Assembly: GCA_023101725.1 (NCBI GenBank) | Contig: JALJCO010003469.1 | Span: 682,001-746,000 of the forward strand | Length of the DNA stretch: 64,000 bases | Direction: 5' to 3' | Source of the DNA: Atherinomorus stipes | Lineage: Eukaryota; Chordata; Actinopteri; Atheriniformes; Atherinidae | In this document: positions 56,430 through 64,000 of the stretch, piece after piece | Position numbering within the stretch: the stretch's first letter is position 1 | How the letters are laid out: each line of letters begins with the position of its first letter | Notes under the pieces: generated by a model | Databases searched by the model: none | What the model was told of the DNA's origin: nothing | The model's input: the letters and a program-made list of their open reading frames with translations, nothing else | Made by a program: the position numbers and the translations under genes

Positions 56430-59365
56430 TTCAAATGCACTGATATAGAAGTATATGAAAAAATTGAAATGGCAACACTTTTTTTTTCGCATCATCTGAC
56501 ATGATGCAGGGGCAAAAGAACAGGTTTTCCTTCTTAATTATGATGTTTATGATCATTCACAAGCATTAAAATTTGGAATTGGAGTGAATGGGGAAGTTTC
56601 ACCAAGTTTCGTCACATATGGGCCTAAATGACCCCCCCCCCCCCCCCCCAAAAAAAAGATCTTATTTCAGTGAGAGGAGTTAATTTTAGCCAATGCAGAC
56701 ATGGTGCAAATTCTTGATGCATTTACCACAAATTATTTATGATATTCCCACGCATTTGTAACACATGACAACTTAGTTTCATGATCTGTTGCCACAATTT
56801 AATAATGTGGGACTATGGGATAACATCTTGTGGTCATGCCACAAGGTTTTTTTTTTAAATGTTTTTTTTTTCCCGCCGATGTTACCAGAGGGCTCTGTAC
56901 ATGCAGACCTTTGCCTTTGAATTATCATCTACTACTTTCATCACCTGGTGAGGGCAACAGAAGGAACTCCAAAACACAGAATTTTCCCATCTCCATCCTC
57001 CTGAAAGTGGAGTCATTGAACGAGATTTAACAATCAGAAGTCCGAATAACGTGGCCCATTTAGCCCGGATTTAGCTGCTGTACAGGTTTTAACCGACATG
57101 AATCTGATTGATGAGCTGAAGTTTTTCTCTCTGAACTATTCTCAACCCTGTGATAGTCCTCTTGACATCTCAACCTAACTAACTCAGAGCTATGTAAGGT
57201 TGTTAAAGGTCATTCCAGCTGGTTAGATGGTTGCAGGTCAGGATTTGTCGGGAAGTCTTTGAAGCAAACTAATCTGAAAACTCAGTGTGTGGGAGCAAGT
57301 GATTTATGGCCTCTGTGTTTGTCTGTTGAATTACAGTTTGATTGCTTCATCCCTTTCAGAGCCCTTGAATCCATGCTAATGAATAAAGTGCTTATCTATC
57401 AGAGCATTAGGGGGCAAATCCAATTTAACTTGTTAAAAAAAAAAGAGTTGGGAATAAGCCAAGGGATGCACAGAAGTACAGTTCAGCTAGTATGCTTGAC
57501 CCCTTAAAGATAATAGTACATACAGACTCTGGGCATACCTAGCTGTATCTTACTGCATCTGTCCTGATGAATGTTGTGTACATGTTTGTTCTCCTAGAAA
57601 GAATTTGTAAAAGCTGTTTTTCTCTCACAGAATTTGTTCACCAGAGACAAAGAGGGAAGAGGAAACTCAGGGAGGAAAGATCAGCACAGAGCACATGCAT
57701 CATTACTCCCTTAAAGAGAAGATACCGTCTCACTGTTTGCAAGGAGCATTACCCTTCACTTGCCCTTAATCTGGGCAGTGGAAGCTCAGTCCCTCGCTGC
57801 AGAGATGGGGTCGACATCCAGGTCGGATGAGTTTGGGGCTAACTGATCAAGCTCAAGCCTGGTCCACCTCTTCTGCTACACATTCTTCTTGTGAAATCAT
57901 GGTGATGCAGATTCTGAAATTCTGTTTGGGCACATTTCTGATGACTCACCTTTCATTGCTACACCTTTCATGTGCTGTGCTTTATTAACATCTGCTTCAG
58001 CATGCTCTCATATCTTTAGGTCTCCAGTAGACTTAATTACACATGCTTCCAAAATCAAAGCACAACAGAGCCTCGCCACAGAATTGTGGGCCAAGGCTTA
58101 ATCTTTTCTAATAAGGGATAACTAGCTGTAATCACTTTCACTTGTTGGAGGCACATCTTTAGCAGAGCCGTGCCAAGAATGACTGTGCTAACACCAGCGC
58201 TGCTGTGAGCTCTCTGTCCGGGAGTCCCTGCAGCAGATAGCGTTTCCATGTTGGATGCTTTTCAGAAGTCAAGCTGGCAACAAAGGAAAAGAAAACAGTA
58301 CTATGGAGTGGAACTTGGAAAATTTAGGCAAGTGTTTTCCTTTCGAGTGTTAAAGCTCCAGTTACACTGCGCGGTCCATAGCTTTGGACCGCTTACTGGT
58401 GCTAAAACCCTGTCGTCAGTCAGCATTAGCAGCTGTTTGACGGGAAAGCCCAGCTGGGAAAGTCATATTCATCCCTAACGGCCTTTTCTAAGTCATCATC
58501 ATGGGTAAGCTCATAGATTATAAATGCAATCATTTTCCACCATGCTAGTGATACTTCTTACATTAGGGACATACCATCCTACTCTAAGATGACACCTCCA
58601 TGCTATATCTTTTTCAAAAAAGAGAAAGAAGAAGCTTTATGGCAGCCTTTACTGAAACGTGTTAAGAATTATATTAAGATTTTAGTCCTGTCCTCACATT
58701 ATGTTTTGATGATGTTGCACAAAACCATCAGGGAAATTTCTTTTTTAGAAAGTATTTGGAAAAAAAGAACATCCTAAAGACCTACTGAGCAGGTGACTGG
58801 AGCAAACTTGAACCCATCAGATTAGATAATTACAACATGGAGCCATAAGCCAGTAAAGGAGCCACCAGTGTTGTCTTTATTCTTAAAACCCAAACAAGAC
58901 GCAAAATGCTTCAAACTTGTGCTTCAGACAGCAACAGATTAGCTGGAGCCTGACTGGATCATTTTCTGGTCAGTATTTAGCAGCCGCTTTTTATGTTTCA
59001 ATATGTAACTCTATTTTGGCCATACATAGTTGCCAAATCTGTAGTAAGGAAAGTAACTATGGGCCGTCACTAAACGATGACATCACCTCATTTGCATGAT
59101 GGGCTGACACTGTAGGAGAGAGGAATAATCTGTGGAAGAGATTAAAATTCAGGAAAACAAAAAACAAATACACTCTAAATATGTTTAGAGCTATAAAAAA
59201 AACTTTCTTTTGTTTGTTTTGTTTCATTTTATCGCCATTGACACAAAACAGACACTCTGGTAAGGTTTGGGGCTTTCATTTAGTTTTTGTGTATTCATTT
59301 AATTTTTAGATTAATTTTTTTTAAATCCATTTTGGTTGTTGACCTTATGGCTGTATAACAAGTCA
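56430..59365. other. Three kb without a firm feature
   Basis: C18 near 56633 followed by A7. About 57330-57440 might be a conserved noncoding segment (see findings). No coding motif or element end recognised. Confidence 0.4.
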
Positions 59366-59367
59366 GA

Positions 59368-59605
59368 GTTGGGGGAGTAGCAAAGTGGTGATGTTGTGGA
59401 CTTTGGTGCGGCAAACCCGGGTTTGAGTCCCCAACATAGCACTCAGGTGAACCACTGTGGACCCTTGAGCAAGGTCCTTAACCCCCACCACCTTCTCCCT
59501 GGGTGCTTTAATTAGCAGCCCACTGCTCTCAGGTTCAACCTCAGACGGGCTAAAATGCAGAGATTGAATTTCTATTTGACTCTAATTGGGATTAATGAAA
59601 TATCT
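59368..59605 (+). mobile_element. tRNA-derived SINE, family S copy 2
   Basis: Head GGGGGAGTAGCAAAGTGGTG, B-box-like GGGTTTGAGTCCCC (about 59419), then CACTCAGGTGAACCACTGTG, CCTTGAGCAAGGTCC, CCCACTGCTCTCAGGTTCAA and the 3' end TTGGGATTAATGAAATATC. It aligns along its length with the minus-strand copy at 46037-46245. Confidence 0.88.
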
Positions 59606-59609
59606 TGTT

Positions 59610-60850
59610 TTTTTTATCTTTAAAATAAATAATTTCAAGTAGTCAACAGCAGTTTTATCTGTGTGCAGGCTGGACACAGAGGAATGAACATCTCCCTTTC
59701 CTAATGAGGCTGCAGATGAAATTTACTATAGTTCCTGCTGGTCCCTTCTTTTTCATTTTAAAACATGGTTCCCTTCCAGTGTTGGAGAAGTTCATTTTCT
59801 TCATAAACAAGTTCAAAGTTCAGTTCACACATTTTAAAATGAAGTAGTTCAGTCCATCATTCATGAGTAAGTTTTTTTCAGGTCAAAAATTTTTTTTTTG
59901 TTGTTGTTGTTGTTTTCCAATATGTTACTTCAAGGTATTCCCGACAGAGTACTGGCTTTTTAAATTTTCAGTTACCTCTCATCCAGTCCACACCTGACAG
60001 TATATTCTCAAAAACATGAGAAAAAAACTTGCTGCTTGAACAGTCTTTTAAACAAGGAATTATCAAACATTCTGAGGTAGGAACCAGGCAGAGGGAAACA
60101 AAGGGTGTGCCTCAAAGTGTAAAATTTTGAAAAACATTCATCTTTTCATTAGAAGTCACTTTTCAGGTTTTTGTGTATTTTTTTACTTGTTTGGCCAAAA
60201 AAAAGGGATAAAAGAACTTGATAAAAGTGTGTTTAAGTGCAATAGTCAGCCTAGATCTAGGCGACTCTGTGGTGCGTCCCCCCCCTATATATTCAGACCC
60301 ATTTACATGTACGGTGTGGTTTAGCCGGGATTCTGCCTGAAATGCTCCACGAAAACCTGGCACTCTCCGACAAAGTTGTCAAAACCAGAAACTTAACATA
60401 GGCAATCCTCCTGAAATTATCTTCAAATTAATTTCTAATCATAGTTGGGAGGAGGGGGGGGGGGTATTCACAACAACTTAACTTGTCTATGCGTATTCTA
60501 GTGCTGGTGTAAAGTGGCGTGTGACACTTAGATGTAAACATTGAGGGAAGGGAGGCAAGCAACACAATCCAAAACAAAAGTTTACTTAAAATGGACCCAG
60601 CGAAGGAAAATGATGTCCCAACAGAGAAAAACATGATAAAACTGTAACAGTACAGTTGATAGAGAGAATATGCGCAGTAAAATGGCTGGACTCTAATGAA
60701 CATAACGAGTGGACGTCCAGTGTGAATTTACTCCAACAACAAGTGTGTAGCTTGAGAAGCTAAATTAGCAGTTTGTCGCTATTCTTCTTCCATCGTTTCC
60801 TGGTCTCTTACACAAGAGATAACGCAAGCAGCAACACTTACCAACTCCAC
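59610..60850. other. No feature recognised
   Basis: Contains a (GTT)n run near 59898-59915, a C7 near 60280 and a G9 near 60455. Otherwise AT-rich and unremarkable. Confidence 0.5.
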
Positions 60851-60856
60851 TACAGG

Positions 60857-61072
60857 TCAGTTCCTGATAACTGGAGTTATACCTTTTTCCAAAAGCAGGA
60901 CTGAGGCTAACTTCACCTGGAATAGTCCCAAATTCATAAAACATTCAGGTGTGAAATGTTGAGCACAGATATGAAGAGCAGCAGGGACAGTCACAGGGAC
61001 ATTGTCATTGAAGATAGATTTAATCCACTGGTCCCCCTCTTTGACAAAGCTCGTCATTAATCGCCACGTCAT
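60857..61072 (-). pseudogene. THAP-like zinc-finger domain remnant
   Basis: The minus frame (71 codons) contains EGDQWIKSIFND (about residues 11-22) and ICAQHFTPECFMNLG (about residues 35-49). The C..HF....F core is the second half of the THAP C2CH zinc finger, which binds DNA and is found in P-element/Kolobok-type transposases and host THAP proteins. The first cysteine pair is not visible: upstream on the same strand (to about 61230) the frame meets a stop immediately before the Met. The fragment is thus one decayed exon, more likely from a transposon than from a host gene, because no neighbouring exon is recognisable. A host THAP pseudogene is the alternative. Confidence 0.6.
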
Positions 61073-61079
61073 GGCAGCT

Positions 61080-62000
61080 AATCAGCTGATTTCAGGTGGT
61101 GGAAGAAAGGCGAGCTTTGGAGCTTTTGAGTCTGACATCAGTCTAGGACGAGGACCAAACCTGCGGACTGTGGAGTGTGCGCTCCTGTGGCCGATTCTTG
61201 TGTGAACAAAGAGCGCACAAGCAAAAATGAAGCTGCTGCCATAATCCAGACTTTCCTTCACATTTTATTACCAACACACATGTTTTTAACATAAAAAAGT
61301 GTGATTATTGGGTGATGGCACTGTCTCATCAGGTCCGTGGGCAGCGCAGCCTCTGGAGCTTAATGCGGTCGTTTTAGTCAAAGGTCAGTTGTTGTTAAAC
61401 TTTCTGAGCCACAATCCCCCAAATAACACACTTTGCTTTTCTACCTCAGGGTTTTACCCAACACGATAACCCAACCACTGAACTGATGCAAATGTTTTAA
61501 CTGGAAAAGCTTCTGGAAACTCAAACAGACACCGGGCCGGGTTACTGTATTTGCTCCCCGCTCTGCGTCTCCCCTCGGGCCACCACCACAGTGTGCCAAT
61601 CTGCCTCACCTGCTGCTGCTCCCTGAACCGCAACCTCAGCCCTCCTCCCTACAGTTGAGCCAGAGCCACACCCAGCCCAACAGTCACCTACAGCAATACT
61701 TATGGTTCAAAGACTCCCTGACAGCTTGTCTTCTGTAGCTGCTCCTAATTGTGTTTTAGATGCTGTGGGATGTTTCTTCTGTTAAGTTTCTTTACAGGTG
61801 TAGCAGCTGCTTATCTGATTTCTCTGTTTGAGTCCCCCCTCTCTCTCTTTCAGGTTGAGCATTAATTTGTAATTCAGCAAAAAACTAAAAATAAATAATA
61901 ATTCGAAATATCAAGGAGAGCCTGATGTCACAAAGCTTCATTCGCTTTATTCATAAAAGTCCCCAAAGCTAAAAAAGGGTCAAATGACTTGGTTGGTCAC
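61080..62000. other. No feature recognised
   Basis: About 61540-61690 is CT-rich and less AT-rich than its surroundings but has no coding signal I can support. Confidence 0.45.
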
Positions 62001-62007
62001 TCTAAAA

Positions 62008-62053
62008 CAGTGGTTCTCAAACTTTTTTTGCAGGGCCCCCTTTTCATTGGAAA

Positions 62054-62054
<1 letters not shown>
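62008..62054. mobile_element. Left end of a hAT-type element, truncated by (TA)n
   Basis: CAGTGGTTCTCAAACTTTTT followed by GCAGGGCCCCC is a characteristic hAT terminus, the complement of the end at 22645. The rest of the element is missing. Confidence 0.6.

Positions 62055-62122
<68 letters not shown>
62055..62122. repeat. (TA)n microsatellite
   Basis: About 68 bp of alternating TA directly abutting the hAT end. Confidence 0.97.
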
Positions 62123-62124
<2 letters not shown>

Positions 62125-62129
<5 letters not shown>

Positions 62130-64000
62130 TTCTGTATTCTTCAATTTGTGTTTCCCATACTGGGTAACCTGTCGTGATCAGTTCCCATCCTGTCCTTGTT
62201 TTTATTTTATTTTATTGTCATCCACAGACTGCCCTCCCTGATGATGGCCTCCACTGTCAGCTGCCTCCCAGCAAAAAGGTTCCCAGTTTAGTCTGGCATC
62301 AGCTTTTCTGTGTGGAGTTTACATTTAAGGTTAACTATTTATTCTACATGGATTGTTGGTATGACATTGAGGAGATTGTGCTAGCTGTGTTAGCTCTGTG
62401 GTGGACTGACTATCTGTTTGGTCGTCTGGGCTGAGCTCGCTGGACTGCATGCTCACAGCTACTCCTAGAGTAACGACACAAGCCAGCCCTCATCCCTGGA
62501 ATCTGGAATTTGCGTGACAGCCAGAGAAATATACCCGATCAAGTAGGTTTGTGTGGCAACAGGAATTATTAGCGAGGCTAATCGCAGTGATTAAACTTAA
62601 ACATCTGATCTCTTTGGAGGGGAAATGAAGACTATTACAGCTAAGCTTGGAATGGAGGTAAAAGAGGTGAAGTAGATTTTCCCACCAAGTTTTAATTTCC
62701 TGATCTTCTCCTGTCTCTCAGGTGTGATTTTCAGCTAAACTGGTAACCAGTTGTGGAATTTTGGGGCCCAGCACAAGCAGGATTTCCATAATGTTCTGTT
62801 TTCTCTGACTGTTTTCTCTGACTGGGATGCAGACAGCTGAGTCATGTTTCCATCCTCACTGAGCATCATCATACAAGGTGTTCTGTTCCTATAGGAAGCG
62901 AGCAGGCGACTTGATGACCTGTCTGTCCAACAAACTAGCTTTAGATGACATAAATTAGGAATTGTGAGTGAATCTTGTCGAGTAGGTTTAAGTATTTCTC
63001 TCTTTTTTTCTTAGTTTTTCAACAAATGTTAAAGTTTTTCATGTGAACAAATGATTGGACCACTGGAGAATTTTAATAACTGCTCCTTTATCTCCTCCTA
63101 GCTTATCAAGTTGAAAAACGTCTGATTCACAGCACAGATGATCAGATATCACCATTTAGCAGCCTTTGCATCAGCACCTTCAACAGCTTTGATCCTCCCT
63201 GTAGTCCACCACATGTATTAGAGACATGCAGATCAGACAGTGAAGTCAATGAAACAGAAACCATCAGTCAAGCTACTGACGTCTGGATTTACAAATTCCT
63301 TGATTTCTTATTTTTAAGCAGTAAATGGAAACAAGACATGCAGACAAATACAGCTGGAAAGTAGATATACATAGAAATAAATCAATGTATCCATCGTAAC
63401 TTGATACAAAATCTAAAAATTGGCAAAAATTGATATCAAACCCACTTTTATTATGAAAATGGCTTTATTTTGAAGTTCCTCTGACACATTTTCACAATAA
63501 AAAAGGTTGTGCAGTGAATATGACATAGATAGATTGTATTGCATGTACTTTCATGTAAGTAGGAGCTTACAGTTATGTTGAGAAAACAATCACCCTGTTT
63601 ATTACTTGTGTTTATTACTTGTAATATTGTTTCAGATTGTTTCATATTGATCGGTGGATCGTGAACAGATTTAAATTGAAATTGAGTTAAATAACTTGTT
63701 GCAGCTGAAAGATCATTTTGCAGGATTTATCCAATGGGAAGCTCTTACATGTTAGCTTAGATAAATTCAGGTGGTGATTCTTGTACAGAAAGTTTACAAA
63801 GGTGTTATTAAGGATCTGTTTACTTCCACTTTCCGTAATCTGATTGGTATTGTGGCATAGTCGTTTGGTGAGGTGTAAAAAGTTTGTGAAGGTTGTTAGA
63901 AAATCACCACGGCTAATGAAGTCCAACAGCTCATGTCTTACTGGGTGATCAGTCCCCAAACAGACGATGCAAATAAAAAATATGTTTGGATTTTGACTGA
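62125..64000. other. No feature recognised
   Basis: AT-rich sequence to the window end. The minus open frames at 63451-63645 and 63687-63959 show no family motif. Confidence 0.5.

Noticed and set aside
61984..62241. Open frames with alternating Tyr-Ile repeats
   Set aside because: They are translations of the (TA)n microsatellite.
1..64000. CRISPR arrays, operons, prokaryotic promoters or ribosome-binding sites
   Set aside because: The sequence is eukaryotic and vertebrate in character; no direct-repeat array with uniform spacers exists, and the 50-bp minisatellite has no spacers.

Overview
The window looks like a stretch of teleost fish chromosome in which I find no host gene. The evidence is the repeat content: degraded L2/CR1-like and RTE/Rex3-like LINEs, Tc1-like DNA transposons, hAT-type and other fold-back MITEs, tRNA-derived SINEs, a TTAA-flanked element and long (TA)n microsatellites. 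Family names rest on motif recognition; no database search was run. No open frame longer than about 180 codons exists, and every coding stretch I recognise is transposon-derived and mostly broken.

Layout. 1-1461: 3' half of a plus-strand LINE. 1457-1860: first copy of a dispersed repeat whose second copy is at 55.8-56.4 kb. 3273-3941: TTAA-flanked element with an internal tandem duplication. 4213-6117: minus-strand LINE with an A-rich block inside. 7.2-9.2 kb: short tandem repeat, then a GGGCCGGAT-ended element carrying a palindromic MITE. 9.9-10.1 and 16.8-17.2 kb: LINE reverse-transcriptase scraps. 12.06-12.28 kb: first of four copies of a fold-back MITE family (others near 16.7, 31.2-31.65 and 46.9-47.15 kb). 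13.18-13.76 kb: probable solo LTR. 18.76-19.52 kb: DNA element with C-rich inverted ends. 19.6-21.4 kb: decayed RTE/Rex3-like LINE interrupted by a fold-back MITE. 23.03-23.61 kb: inverted-repeat element with a 10-bp target duplication. 26.8-27.8 kb: Tc1 pseudogene with a SINE scrap inside.

28.2-28.8 kb is homopolymer noise that may be an assembly artefact. 31.09-31.78 kb holds three fold-back elements nested inside one another. 35.58-36.49 kb: shortened Tc1 element with an open DDE C-terminal domain. 38.6-39.3 kb: 50-bp minisatellite split by a MITE. 43.8-44.8 and 50.5-51.06 kb: two copies of one repeat, the first with a 0.4-kb insert bearing an exon-like open frame. 46.04-46.24 and 59.37-59.61 kb: two copies of one SINE family in opposite orientation. 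48.2-48.7 kb: minus-strand Tc1 fragment. 60.86-61.07 kb: THAP-like domain remnant.

Nothing here forms an operon or pathway; the window reads as a record of layered transposon insertions. The remaining sequence is AT-rich intergenic or intronic DNA in which I see no recognisable feature. Two short segments (about 37.56-37.78 and 57.33-57.44 kb) could be conserved noncoding elements, but that is only a guess.
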